Assembly (NCBI RefSeq): GCF_023721415.1
Contig: NZ_JAMQVC010000001.1
Coordinates: 682,001-746,000, forward strand
Length of the DNA: 64,000 nucleotides
DNA from: Galbibacter mesophilus
Lineage (GTDB): Bacteria; Bacteroidota; Bacteroidia; Flavobacteriales; Flavobacteriaceae
Reading direction: 5' to 3'
Below, piece by piece: positions 35,951 to 44,146 of this stretch. The first letter of the stretch is position 1. Every line of letters begins with the position of its first letter. The translations under genes were made by a program, and so were the position numbers. Under the pieces are notes generated by a model. It did not search any database. It saw nothing but the letters and a program-made list of their open reading frames with translations, and was not told the origin of the DNA.

Positions 35951-37418
35951 TATATAATTTGGTGTAATCAGTTTCTTTTAACTCTGTTATAGTTTGTAGC
36001 TTATTTTTAAAGCTATCAATTGTTTTAATTTTTTGTAAGCTAATATTTTTTTTCAAATATGTAATAAGTCTAAAAGTAATTACGTGTAATTCTTTTTTCT
36101 CTTCTAACCAACTTCGCAATTCCAATTCTGTGAATACTGTTTTTTTTCTAACTGTATTCCATAGCTTGTCGAAATCCTTAATAATTTCAATACTTTCCAA
36201 AACACCAAATGGCTCAATTACTTGATTGGTTTTAGACGAGTAGAAAAACAACAAATCTCCTTTATTAGGTTTTCTATTTTTTGAATTGGATATATAAGCT
36301 TTAATTATTGTATTTCCTTGAATTTCATTTATACTATCAGGTGCTTTATCAAATAGAGTCGGCGGTCTTAGTTTGCCGTCTTTAAATAACGAACCATAAA
36401 AATCTGGGCGAATTGGAATTACATACTTCTTAACTTCTGAACTATTTAAATAAAACGGATGAGCTGAAATAGTATTTTTTTTGATACTGATCTTGGTTTT
36501 ATCTAAACATTTTATCATTCTAATCTCAGTCAAGCCTTGACTATTCTTAAATTCACTTCTATAAAAACCGAACTTTTCAAGTAGCTTAATTAAATGTATT
36601 TGTTTTTCGTAAACTGTTAGGTATAGATACTTAATCTTAGTATTAATACATAATTCAAACATTTTGTTTAGAAAAAGTTCTCCTAACTTTATTCCGAATG
36701 CAGTGTCATCTACTTTTAAAGTACAAATCTTGAGTGCTTTGTCAAATATTTTTGGTAATTGGTGGTCTTCTACTTTTTCAATGTTATAAATTAATATTGC
36801 TTGTAAATTGTCTTCAACAATTAATGAATAACATTTTCTGTTTTTAGTAGCACATTTTTGTAACCAAGAATTGAATTCTTCTTCTCCATAATCTTCTCTT
36901 AAACTATCAAAAAATGCACTATTAAATTTTGTTTCTATTTCCCGAATACTATGTTCTCTGAGAATTGGATGAGAAGGAATTTTGAAAGTAAATTGTTCTT
37001 CGAGAAGTTTTAATGCTTGTTCAATTGTTAAGACTTGCTTACTTAAATTTAATTTTATAGCATTTTTGTGAATTCCCTTATCTTGTGTAACGAAATAATC
37101 AACAAAACTTTTTTTTAATTGATAAAGCTGTTTATTGTCAATTTCGTCATTTATTTTCCGGTTCTTTAATTGGTAATTAAATTCAGCAGTTGGTTTTGCA
37201 TAATCCTGTAAAGGTTGATATTTGTTGAGTTTTGAAATAATTATTTCTTTTCTCTTAGCATCCTTATCTCTACTCACATCAACAGGTATAGCTTTAGGAT
37301 GATAAAGTATTTCACAATTGTTGGTGTTTGCAATTCTGTAAAACTTAGCGAAATTATCCGTTATAACCCGATTGTCTTCCAGTTCAATTAAGATGTTTGT
37401 GTCAATTAGAATTCTCAA
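35913..37418 (-). CDS. PIN-GNAT-EVE/ASCH fusion protein
   Basis: 501 residues, TTG start at 37418 giving MRILIDTNILIELED. Residues 1-140 form a PIN nuclease domain with acidic Asp6, Asp94 and Asp113 (VTQDKG). Residues about 150-310 match a GNAT acetyltransferase (FGIKLGELFLNKM as the acetyl-CoA loop). Residues about 325-460 form a PUA-like EVE/ASCH domain (KGDLLFFYSSKTN). A single chain joining RNA cleavage, acyl transfer and possible recognition of modified nucleotide is unusual. Defence or RNA quality control against modified RNA is a plausible but unproven role. It is preceded at the 5' side by promoter element B1. Confidence 0.75.
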   Translation of the reverse strand: MRILIDTNILIELEDNRVITDNFAKFYRIANTNNCEILYHPKAIPVDVSRDKDAKRKEIIISKLNKYQPLQDYAKPTAEFNYQLKNRKINDEIDNKQLYQLKKSFVDYFVTQDKGIHKNAIKLNLSKQVLTIEQALKLLEEQFTFKIPSHPILREHSIREIETKFNSAFFDSLREDYGEEEFNSWLQKCATKNRKCYSLIVEDNLQAILIYNIEKVEDHQLPKIFDKALKICTLKVDDTAFGIKLGELFLNKMFELCINTKIKYLYLTVYEKQIHLIKLLEKFGFYRSEFKNSQGLTEIRMIKCLDKTKISIKKNTISAHPFYLNSSEVKKYVIPIRPDFYGSLFKDGKLRPPTLFDKAPDSINEIQGNTIIKAYISNSKNRKPNKGDLLFFYSSKTNQVIEPFGVLESIEIIKDFDKLWNTVRKKTVFTELELRSWLEEKKELHVITFRLITYLKKNISLQKIKTIDSFKNKLQTITELKETDYTKLYNEGYFDKRYIIN

Positions 37419-37468
37419 TTATTTACAGTGTTTTTTAAATTACCGCCAACTTCAGCATAACCGCAAAA

Positions 37469-37560
37469 TACAGTTACACTTCCTCCTTCCAAATCTAACA
37501 AATTGTCAGTTTTCTATGACATATAAAGAAATATTTCTATTAACGAAAGTATTAACATTT
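37469..37560 (-). promoter_or_regulatory. B element 1 with shared promoter box
   Basis: B elements carry TTCCAAATCTAnCAAATTnT followed by GTTTTCTAT and ATnAACGAAAnTATTAACAT. On the minus strand the box TAGATTTG (plus 37490-37497) is a TAnnTTTG match, 72 bases upstream of the PIN-GNAT-EVE start. Three more copies stand at comparable distances before unrelated genes. Confidence 0.65.
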
Positions 37561-37580
37561 TGGGTTAAGTCGGCTGTTTT

Positions 37581-37874
37581 TTAGGTGCAAACACGCGTCG
37601 TTTAGGTTCCGAGACCCTATTTTTAGGTGTTTTGGACAAAATTTTAGTCATCATGGTTAAAGTTTTAGGTGCCATCGCTAAAGTTTTAAAGAACGCACCT
37701 AAAAATTTAAGCACTATACCCAAAAGTTTAGGTCTTTAACCTAAAGTTTTAGGTCCTGAACCTAAAATTTTAGGTGTCGAGGCTAAAAGTTTGGCTATGT
37801 AACCTAAACGTTTAGGTGCGGAGGCTAAAACTTTGGGTAACGGACCTAAAATCTTCGTTACCGAACCTAAATGG
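37581..37874. repeat. 21-bp palindromic tandem array, 14 units
   Basis: Fourteen consecutive 21-bp units in unbroken register, each opening TTAGGT-like and closing CCTAAA-like, so the unit junctions are imperfect palindromes of the form CCTAAAAnTTTAGG. 21 bp equals two helical turns, so all palindromes face the same side. Two internal units (about 37728-37769) are absent from the second array. On the minus strand one frame gives a heptapeptide repeat, but stops at different points in the two copies argue against coding. Confidence 0.85.
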
Positions 37875-38112
37875 TATGTTTTGCTGGAGGCTGGAAGTCT
37901 GGAGACAGGAGACCGAAGTGGTCAGTGCTCAAGTAATCTGCTTTGAGTGTTTTGAGGCTGCTTTTCTTATTTTTACTCAGACTCGTCACTGGCGTGAAGC
38001 TTGAGCTAGCGTGGGGACCAGTTATTAATCCTTTGTTGTTTTGGTTGTCTTCGTATTTTTCAAAATATTCTTATGCTTATGGCTGATTGTGTTCATTAGG
38101 ATGTTCTTCGGT

Positions 38113-38625
38113 TTAAATGATTTTCCAAAGTCCGATAATACAGGAAACTGATTTTTTATATCGGTCTTGTTTGGTTTTAAAAGATTTGAAATCTGCAACT
38201 CTTTCCAATTCGGGATGGTCTTTCTCCAAGGTCAGTATTCGAAAATCGTTTTCTTCGCTTGCGTCGAACACGTCAACTAAAGCAAGAAAATATTTTTTAT
38301 AATTTTCGTCCAATCTTTTTAGTTTTTCAATATCTTTCTTGTAAGAATGAATTGTTGAACGAAGTTTCAGCTCGAAAGCATAAATTGTTTCGTCAATTTT
38401 GAAAGCAAAATCTGTCGGTCCAATCTTGTTGAAATCTGTTTCTCTAAGCCAGCAACTTTTTTTGTTGAAAATTATTTTTTCATTTTGTTTGATTGCTTTT
38501 CCAAGTAAAAATGCAATGTAAAGTTCTGGTGAATAGAAAATTCCTTTATTAGTCAATTCTTCCAATTCACAATCCTCTTTTTTTAAAGTTTGAAAAATTA
38601 CATTGTATAGGTTCTGTTCGTCCAT
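38113..38625 (-). CDS. PD-(D/E)XK-like nuclease-fold protein
   Basis: 170 residues, ATG at 38625. The segment GPTDFAFKIDETIYAFELKL gives Asp, then Glu-x-Lys at the right spacing for a PD-(D/E)XK core, and the following helix is basic (STIHSYKKDIEKLKRL). This is the restriction-endonuclease-like fold, but catalytic proof is lacking. Second gene after the CrtO-like gene. Array cargo in this size range often acts in defence. Confidence 0.5.
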   Translation of the reverse strand: MDEQNLYNVIFQTLKKEDCELEELTNKGIFYSPELYIAFLLGKAIKQNEKIIFNKKSCWLRETDFNKIGPTDFAFKIDETIYAFELKLRSTIHSYKKDIEKLKRLDENYKKYFLALVDVFDASEENDFRILTLEKDHPELERVADFKSFKTKQDRYKKSVSCIIGLWKII

Positions 38626-38703
38626 TTAATTGGTGCTAATGGTCTAGTTTAAGAATAGTAGCGGATTTTCACACCCCAACTTTTCGGATTAGTACTGACG
38701 TTA

Positions 38704-38747
38704 GCAATTACGAGTGAATTCGGCTGTAGAAGAATCCGACGTAATTG
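38704..38747. repeat. Intercassette hairpin between CrtO-like and nuclease-like genes
   Basis: Eight-bp perfect inverted repeat (CAATTACG / CGTAATTG) with an inner TCGG/CCGA stem. It lies in the 124-bp gap between the two minus-strand genes. A nearby TTTAAGAATAGTAGCGG recalls the hairpin at 35351. Confidence 0.45.
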
Positions 38748-38749
38748 TT

Positions 38750-39223
38750 TTATACATTTTTGGCTACAGTTTTTACTTGTCTATTAATAAGCCTATCAAT
38801 TCTTCTTTTGTTTTCTTGTTGTAGCAATGAAGGGTATAAATTCATTAAAATATTCGCAATCATTATTGTAAGTCCGAATAATAAGTTATGAGTAAAACTT
38901 TTATAAACTGCAAAAGCAGTTACGAAAATAAATCCAATCAGATGACTTATTTCAGCGATAGTCATTTCTTTCCGTATTTCAGTCAATTCTATTTTTTTGT
39001 TTTCAAGTTTTATTTTTTGATTAAAAAACTTGAAAAAGGTGTTTTTTACAATCCATTTAAAATATCCAATTCCGATTTTTTTATTCAGATTCTTGCTCAC
39101 AATAAAGTTTAGGTGTGATAATTTTTTGTAGTATTCCGTTTTCAAAAGAATACTATTCAAAATCATTCCTACAATCCAAGATATAAAGCAAATTGAAATT
39201 CCAAATGTTAAATATTTAATCAT
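38750..39223 (-). CDS. Membrane protein, CrtO-like acyltransferase family
   Basis: 157 residues, three hydrophobic segments (about 5-25, 92-112, 115-135). The C-terminal NLYPSLLQQENKRRIDRLI resembles the NxYPxxxQxxNRxR signature of CrtO-like acyltransferases found in many Bacteroidota. The family name comes from carotenoid synthesis; the function here is unproven. It is the first gene downstream of promoter element B2 on the minus strand. Confidence 0.5.
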   Translation of the reverse strand: MIKYLTFGISICFISWIVGMILNSILLKTEYYKKLSHLNFIVSKNLNKKIGIGYFKWIVKNTFFKFFNQKIKLENKKIELTEIRKEMTIAEISHLIGFIFVTAFAVYKSFTHNLLFGLTIMIANILMNLYPSLLQQENKRRIDRLINRQVKTVAKNV

Positions 39224-39270
39224 AAATTTTCTTGTTCTGTTAAATTGTAGTCAACAACTATACAATCCCA

Positions 39271-39440
39271 ACATACAGTCACCCCTCCTTCCAAATCTAC
39301 CAAATTATCTGTTTTCTATATCTAATGAAGAAATAATCTATCAACGACATATTAACACTTTCACCAAAGCCATCTAATTTTGGAGACTAGAGATTGGATG
39401 CTAGATGCCAGAAGTCGAAAGTCCGGAGACGGAAGAAGTA
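39271..39440 (-). repeat. B element 2 and array-1 right end
   Basis: B2 (39271-39360) carries the shared TAGATTTG box on the minus strand (39292-39299), 69 bases upstream of the CrtO-like gene. It is followed by TGGAGACTAGAGATTGGATG and CGAAAGTCCGGAGACGGAAG, a tail also seen after B4 (45705-45760). This is the right boundary of array 1. Confidence 0.65.
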
Positions 39441-39526
39441 AATTTCTCTTATTCCCTTCTTAACTTCTTAACTCCTAAAAAAAATAATCAACCAAAAAAA
39501 ACCTTCCTCAGAAACAATTAAAACCT

Positions 39527-40363
39527 TTAAAAGATTAAGACATCGGAATCTAAAACCAATTTAATCCCCACTACTAGCAACAATACAGCGAATGCTTTTT
39601 TTAATGTTGCCGCTGGTAATTTATGGGCAAGTTTTGCTCCGATACGTGCGGTAAAAAAACTAGCGAAACTAACACAAACAAATGCATAGATGTGCAGAAA
39701 GCCCAATACACCTTTGGGCAAGGCTTGTTTTACACTGGGATCGATAAATTGCCCAAAGACTAGAAATCCGATAGCACCGGCAACAGCGATGGGCAAGCCA
39801 CAAGCAGCCGATGTTCCTACGGCATGCTGAATTTTTAATCCGTAATTACTTAATATGGGAACGGTTAATGTACCGCCACCAATACCAAAAATAGCGGAAA
39901 CGATACCGATAAAACCTCCCAAACCCGTTTGTCCAGCAGGCGATGGTAGCTTGCTAAAGTCGTTTTCGTCTAAGGCTTTATTTTTCATGAACAGCATTTT
40001 TAATCCTACCAAAAACGCACCTACCCCAATAATTGCTTGAAGCGAATTGCCATGAATAATTGATGCAACTCCCGCACCAACCAAGGACCCGATGACCAAT
40101 CCTGGTGCCATACGTTTCCACACACTCCAATTTACGGCTCCTTTACTATGGTGGGTGCGAAGGGAACTAATAGATGTAACCACAATGGTTGCAAGAGATG
40201 TGCCAACGCCAATATGTGTAAGTGCCGCTTCTGGAACGCCTTGCGCTGCAAAAATGTAAATTAATGCGGGAACAATTATCATCCCGCCGCCAATACCAAA
40301 TAAACCGGCAAGTAAGCCCGCGAGAGTACCAGCGGCGAGGTAGTAAAGAATAAATATATCCAT
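39527..40363 (-). CDS. TauE/SafE family sulfite/sulfonate exporter
   Basis: 278 residues with about eight TM helices. The doubled motif GLLAGLFGIGGGMIIVPAL and, later, GFIGIVSAIFGIGGGTLTVP are the TauE/SafE repeats. The family exports sulfite, sulfoacetate or similar anions. It sits next to the methionine synthase pair, so a sulfur-metabolism link is plausible. Separated from mesD by a large inverted repeat. Confidence 0.9.
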   Translation of the reverse strand: MDIFILYYLAAGTLAGLLAGLFGIGGGMIIVPALIYIFAAQGVPEAALTHIGVGTSLATIVVTSISSLRTHHSKGAVNWSVWKRMAPGLVIGSLVGAGVASIIHGNSLQAIIGVGAFLVGLKMLFMKNKALDENDFSKLPSPAGQTGLGGFIGIVSAIFGIGGGTLTVPILSNYGLKIQHAVGTSAACGLPIAVAGAIGFLVFGQFIDPSVKQALPKGVLGFLHIYAFVCVSFASFFTARIGAKLAHKLPAATLKKAFAVLLLVVGIKLVLDSDVLIF

Positions 40364-40466
40364 AAGTGAATTAAAATTTTGATTGGGTTACTTGTTTCAA
40401 GGCCTCCAATTAACGAAATATAACTAGTAAACTAAAGCCTTAAACACAGAAAGCATTTAATAAATA

Positions 40467-40604
40467 TGAATATGCGTAATCCATCATATCAAGATGAAAA
40501 TGTCAGGTCGAGCGCAGTCGAGATCCTATTTAAATCTGTTAAGTCAAGTGACCTCTCGACTGCGCTCGAGGTGACAGTGCAATATGATGGATTACGCATA
40601 TTCA
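40467..40604. repeat. Nested inverted repeat between tauE and mesD
   Basis: Outer arms are perfect over 23 bp (40467-40489 with 40582-40604, TGAATATGCGTAATCC start). Inner arms of 23 bp (40501-40523 with 40554-40576) pair with two mismatches, with a CGAGCGCAGTCGAGA core that is a common REP-like palindrome. The whole 138-bp block can fold as a long hairpin at the 3' end of mesD. Confidence 0.7.
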
Positions 40605-40624
40605 AATTAAATAATACATTGGGG

Positions 40625-41653
40625 CTAAACAGCGAGTTCCTTGCGTATAATTGCTGCGCCGGCACTCAAAGCACTTAACTTACCGCTTGCTACATTTCGA
40701 GATAATGGAGCCATCCCACAGTTTGTGCAAGGATAAAGATTTTCAGCATCTACATACTCAAGTGCCTTACGCAGTGTAGCGGCTACTTCTTCGGGTGTTT
40801 CAATGGTGTTGGTCGCCACATCAATTGCGCCGACCATGACTTTTTTACCCCGAACGAGTTCAATTAAATTAAAAGGAACACGGGAGCCATGACATTCTAA
40901 CGAAACAATATCAATATTCGATTTTTGAACACTCGGCAGAATTTCTTCGTATTGGCGCCACTCAGAACCTAACGTCTTTTTCCAATCCGTATTTGCTTTT
41001 ATTCCATATCCGTAGCAAATATGCACGGCTGTCTGGCAGTGCAAACCTTCAATGGCTCTTTCCAATGCTGCCATTCCCCAATCGTTTACCTCTTCAAAAA
41101 ACACGTTAAATGCGGGTTCATCAAATTGGATGATATCTACTCCGGCATCTTGCAGTTCTCTTGCTTCTTCATTAAGCGCTTTCGCAAATTCCCATGCCAA
41201 TTTTTCTCGGCTTTTGTAATGCCCGTCGTATAGGGTATCTACCATGGTCATCGGTCCGGGCAACGCCCATTTTATAGGCTTATTCGTTTGTTTACGTAAA
41301 AATTTAGCGTCCTCCACAAACACTGATTTTTCACGTGCAACATCGCCCATAACAACGGGAACACTAGCATCGTAGCGGTCACGAATTTTTACAATTTTTC
41401 GATTTTCAAAGTCCACCCCACTCAAATGCTCAATAAAAGTGGTTACAAAATGTTGGCGCGTTTGCTCACCATCACTAATAATATCGATCCCTGCCACTTG
41501 TTGTTCATGCAGGGATACGCGCAAAGCATCTTGTTTCCCTTCCAGTAACTGATCGCCTTCTAATTTCCACGGAGACCAAAGTTTTTCGGGTGGTGCCAAC
41601 CATACAGGCTTGGGCAAACTTCCAACAGTAGAAGTAGGTAATATATTTTTCAT
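40625..41653 (-). CDS. mesD: Core methionine synthase MesD-like
   Basis: 342 residues, only the C-terminal catalytic half of MetE: TVGSLPKP, FDEPAF, the zinc ligands His (VHICYGYG), Glu (SLECHG) and Cys (CTNCGMAP). It lacks the N-terminal folate domain. The gene directly upstream encodes a DUF1852 protein, the known partner of MesD (Price and co-workers), which makes methionine from homocysteine with oxygen and an unknown methyl source, without folate or cobalamin. A regulator of the Lrp type faces the pair. MesD rather than MesA-C is therefore favoured. Confidence 0.85.
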   Translation of the reverse strand: MKNILPTSTVGSLPKPVWLAPPEKLWSPWKLEGDQLLEGKQDALRVSLHEQQVAGIDIISDGEQTRQHFVTTFIEHLSGVDFENRKIVKIRDRYDASVPVVMGDVAREKSVFVEDAKFLRKQTNKPIKWALPGPMTMVDTLYDGHYKSREKLAWEFAKALNEEARELQDAGVDIIQFDEPAFNVFFEEVNDWGMAALERAIEGLHCQTAVHICYGYGIKANTDWKKTLGSEWRQYEEILPSVQKSNIDIVSLECHGSRVPFNLIELVRGKKVMVGAIDVATNTIETPEEVAATLRKALEYVDAENLYPCTNCGMAPLSRNVASGKLSALSAGAAIIRKELAV

Positions 41654-41682
41654 AAAAATATAAGTTTAGTGTATTGAATTAA

Positions 41683-42723
41683 TTAATGGGCGAAATTAGC
41701 AGACCATTGTTCTAAGATATTTCTGTAAGGCTTCATAAAATGTTTTTCTGCAAATTTGCCTTGCTCAATTCCTAGTCTGGTACGCTCCTCTCGGTCGTAT
41801 ACAATTTTTGTTAGAGAATGGTCTTCGTTATTCAGGCTTGGCTTGTAGCATTGTCCTGCCACAGCATTGGCATTGTAAATTTCAGGCCTATAAATCTTCT
41901 GAAAGGTTTCCATAGTACTAATGGTGCTGATTAATTCTAGGTTGGTATAATCCGCTAGCAAATCGCCAAAGAAGTAAAACGTTAGCGGTGCAACACTATC
42001 AGCAGGCATAAAATAACGAACCTGCAAGCCCATTTTTTTAAAGTATTGCTCGGTTAGGGAAGACTCGTTCACTTCATATTCATAACCTAAAATCGGGTGG
42101 TGGTTTCCTGTACGATGATATGTTTTGTTATTTGAAACACTTAAACATATAACCGGTGATTTGGAAAAATGCTCTTTGTAGGTTTCTGAATTCACAAAAC
42201 CCTTAAATATGTTGCCATGCAATTCACCAAAATTATCCGGAATGCCATAAGTGTCCTCATCCTTGTTATATTCCGAAAGCAATACGCTAAAATCATAATC
42301 GCGCACGTAAGAAGAAAAGTTATTGCCAACAATGCCTTCGGTACGTTTGCCTGTTTTATGATCGATAATATGTGTTCTTAAAACCTCGATTGCAGGGAAT
42401 GTTGCACCGCTACCATCCAAATCTATATCAACAGAAACAATTTCCAGTTCAACCGAATAGCGATCGCTATTTGGATTATCCCAGTTTGCCAAAGTATTAA
42501 AACGATTGTTGATCATGTTGATCGTATTGCGCAAATTTTGCTTTCTGGATTCCCCTCTTGCCAGGTTGGCAAAGTTGGTGGTTGTACGTGTGCTGTTGGC
42601 CGGAACATAGTTTTCATCAAAACGAATACTTTTCAGTTTGAATGTAAAATTGATTGCATTCTGGGTGTTTTCAATGTCTTTCATTTTGCTTGTCTTTGAA
42701 TCTTCCAGTATGATCGATTTCAT
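41683..42723 (-). CDS. mesX: DUF1852 protein MesX
   Basis: 346 residues from the ATG at 42723; the longer open frame to 42780 would cross the promoter. DUF1852 hallmarks are IRFDENYVPANSTRTTTNFA, YDFSVLLSEYNKD, and QVRYFMPADSVAPLTFYFFG. The family is known to be needed, with oxygen, for MesD activity; the mechanism is not settled. It lies 29 bp upstream of mesD in one operon. Cytoplasmic. Confidence 0.88.
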   Translation of the reverse strand: MKSIILEDSKTSKMKDIENTQNAINFTFKLKSIRFDENYVPANSTRTTTNFANLARGESRKQNLRNTINMINNRFNTLANWDNPNSDRYSVELEIVSVDIDLDGSGATFPAIEVLRTHIIDHKTGKRTEGIVGNNFSSYVRDYDFSVLLSEYNKDEDTYGIPDNFGELHGNIFKGFVNSETYKEHFSKSPVICLSVSNNKTYHRTGNHHPILGYEYEVNESSLTEQYFKKMGLQVRYFMPADSVAPLTFYFFGDLLADYTNLELISTISTMETFQKIYRPEIYNANAVAGQCYKPSLNNEDHSLTKIVYDREERTRLGIEQGKFAEKHFMKPYRNILEQWSANFAH

Positions 42724-42747
42724 AGTTTTAGAAGATTTAATTTCTGT

Positions 42748-42780
42748 CAAAATTATAAATAACAGATATAAATATTTCAA
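42748..42780 (-). promoter_or_regulatory. mesX promoter
   Basis: Minus-strand TAATTTTG (42748-42755) fits TAnnTTTG, and TTG at 42778-42780 lies 22 bp upstream as the -33 element. Leader about 18 bases to the mesX start at 42723. Confidence 0.65.
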
Positions 42781-42801
42781 TGAGAATTAAATTAAGACAT
42801 A

Positions 42802-42830
42802 TTATCTTTATTTCTTTAACTGAAAGATAA
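42802..42830. promoter_or_regulatory. Inverted-repeat operator between mesX and lrp
   Basis: TTATCTTT (42802-42809) and AAAGATAA (42823-42830), perfect 8-bp arms with a 13-bp spacer. The centre is about 75 bases upstream of the likely mesX start point. It is a natural binding site for the divergent Lrp-type regulator, which could also autoregulate through it. Confidence 0.6.
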
Positions 42831-42878
42831 AATACCTTTTCTTTGCAATGATTTAATACCTAAAAAGAAAATTTATCT

Positions 42879-43340
42879 ATGACTGATTTAGATCAAATTG
42901 ATTTGAAGCTACTGGAACTGCTTCAAGAAAACGGCAAGTTGACCACAAAAGAAATAGCACAACAGGTTAATCTATCACCAACTCCTGTTTATGAAAGAAT
43001 CAGACGATTGGAAAGGGATGGAATCATTAAAAAGTACGTCGCCTTAATTGAAGCTGAAAAAGTAGGCAAGGGTCTTATTGTTTTTTGCGATGTCACGCTA
43101 AAAGAGCACACCAAAGCAATAGGCAATCGGTTTGTTCAAGAAATAATGTCTTTGAAATACGTAAGCGAATGCTATAATATTTCTGGAGACCATGATTTTA
43201 GACTAAAAATTGTTGTGAGAGACATGAAGCATTATCAAGATTTTGTAATAAATGATTTAGGGTCTATAAAAAACATAGGCAGTGCCCACAGCACATTTGT
43301 AATAGGGATAATTAAACATGATTATGGGGTTCCACTTTAA
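42879..43340 (+). CDS. Lrp/AsnC family transcriptional regulator
   Basis: 153 residues. Winged helix at 1-60 (LDQIDLKLLELLQENGKLTT, AQQVNLSPTPVYERIRRLE split) and a RAM/AsnC effector domain at 65-150. Divergent from mesX with a shared 155-bp regulatory region. Effector probably an amino acid; methionine would make sense given the neighbours. A 7-unit 7-bp tandem repeat begins four bases after the stop. Confidence 0.92.
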   Translation: MTDLDQIDLKLLELLQENGKLTTKEIAQQVNLSPTPVYERIRRLERDGIIKKYVALIEAEKVGKGLIVFCDVTLKEHTKAIGNRFVQEIMSLKYVSECYNISGDHDFRLKIVVRDMKHYQDFVINDLGSIKNIGSAHSTFVIGIIKHDYGVPL

Positions 43341-43343
43341 TTA

Positions 43344-43392
43344 GCTGGGTGCTGGGTGTTGGGTGTTGGGTGCTGGGTGCTGGGTGCTGGGT
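43344..43392 (+). repeat. 7-bp tandem repeat (GCTGGGT)
   Basis: Seven direct units of GCTGGGT or GTTGGGT, uninterrupted, immediately after lrp, at the left end of array 2. Similar CTGG-rich sequence occurs at 33811, 37880 and 44518. Confidence 0.85.
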
Positions 43393-43430
43393 GTTGTAAA
43401 ATAACTTTTTACTTTTTTATTTTTATTGTT

Positions 43431-43467
43431 ACTGTCACGAACGGGACGCTCACGCTAGCGGGGGAGG
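43431..43467 (-). repeat. Palindromic element A4
   Basis: TGTCACGAACGGGACGCTCA and CGCTAGCGGGGG, a copy of the A element at the left end of array 2, 60 bp downstream of the parE stop. Confidence 0.7.
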
Positions 43468-43526
43468 ATTTTAAGAAGTAGGTGAGAAAAAGCAATTATT
43501 TATATCCATTGCTGTCTGCAGCTTTT

Positions 43527-43829
43527 TTATTTCAGTCGTTTTTTAGTATCCATTCTCTGGTGTAAAATTCTAACGATTTCGACCATTTCATTCTCGCCTT
43601 TTCTGTAAAAAATCAAATGCGATTTGATTTTCGTTACTCGATAGTTTTTTCGAGTTTGTTCAGCTGATTTTCCAATCAGATAGTTGTCCGCTATAAATTC
43701 AATCTCTCCGATTATCAGGTCGTAATATCTGTCGGCTTGTTCTTTAGACCATTTGTGAAAAGTATAAATCCAAATATTATTTAAATCATCAATCGCTTGT
43801 TTACTTATTCGATATTGATTTTTACTCAT
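43527..43829 (-). CDS. parE: ParE/RelE-family toxin
   Basis: 100 residues. ISKQAIDDLNNIWIYT, SHLIFYRKGEN and VEIVRILHQRMD match the RelE/ParE fold; ParE type favoured by the DDLNNIW segment. Start overlaps the antitoxin stop by 4 bp (ATGA). ParE toxins poison gyrase; RelE cleaves mRNA. The target here is not settled. Confidence 0.9.
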   Translation of the reverse strand: MSKNQYRISKQAIDDLNNIWIYTFHKWSKEQADRYYDLIIGEIEFIADNYLIGKSAEQTRKNYRVTKIKSHLIFYRKGENEMVEIVRILHQRMDTKKRLK

Positions 43830-44068
43830 AAATGTTTGCGATGTAATTCAGTCAGGTTTTGTTTTGGGTCAAAATCTTCAACAAAACCACTATTCTCTCC
43901 GACTTCGAGAGCTTTAATTAATTCTCTTTCTTTCTTTTCTTCCCGTTCCAGCAAACGTAATGCAGAACGAATAACTTCACTTACCGAGCCGTATCTACCT
44001 GAATTTACTTCTTCTCTGATAAAATCCTCAAAATGACTTCCGAGTGATATTGATGTGTTTTTCCCCAT
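43826..44068 (-). CDS. parD: ParD/CopG-family antitoxin
   Basis: 80 residues from the ATG at 44068; the longer frame to 44149 would cover the B3 region. Ribbon-helix-helix MGKNTSISLGSHFEDFI, GRYGSVSEVIRSALRLLE is standard ParD. Acts as antitoxin and autorepressor. Paired with parE directly downstream. Element B3 lies upstream. Confidence 0.9.
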   Translation of the reverse strand: MGKNTSISLGSHFEDFIREEVNSGRYGSVSEVIRSALRLLEREEKKERELIKALEVGENSGFVEDFDPKQNLTELHRKHL

Positions 44069-44146
44069 TTTAAATATATTTTTCACTCGAATATACCAAA
44101 TCTTGGTAACTATGCCAAATTGCACACAACTACCGAATAACCACAC

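Larger units (their letters stand above)
37419..38112. repeat. Intercassette junction: B1, 21-bp array, A3
   Basis: 694 bp without a gene. On the minus strand it reads A3 (37978-38019), CTGG-rich segment (37880-37920), a 14-unit 21-bp array (37581-37874) and B1 (37469-37560), placing B1 next to the PIN-GNAT-EVE gene start. The same order with 12 units occurs at 44147-44633. Short open frames here are by-products of the repeats. Confidence 0.75.

Noticed and set aside
37581-37874. Possible CRISPR array
   Set aside because: Period is 21 bp with degenerate palindromic units and no unique spacers; no cas genes in the window.
37581-37874. Heptapeptide-repeat gene on the minus strand
   Set aside because: The frame contains stops at different units in the two array copies, and substitutions do not preserve codons.
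37816-38004. Short plus-strand ORF of 62 codons in the junction
   Set aside because: It arises from the 21-bp repeats and CTGG-rich sequence; the corresponding frame in the second copy differs.
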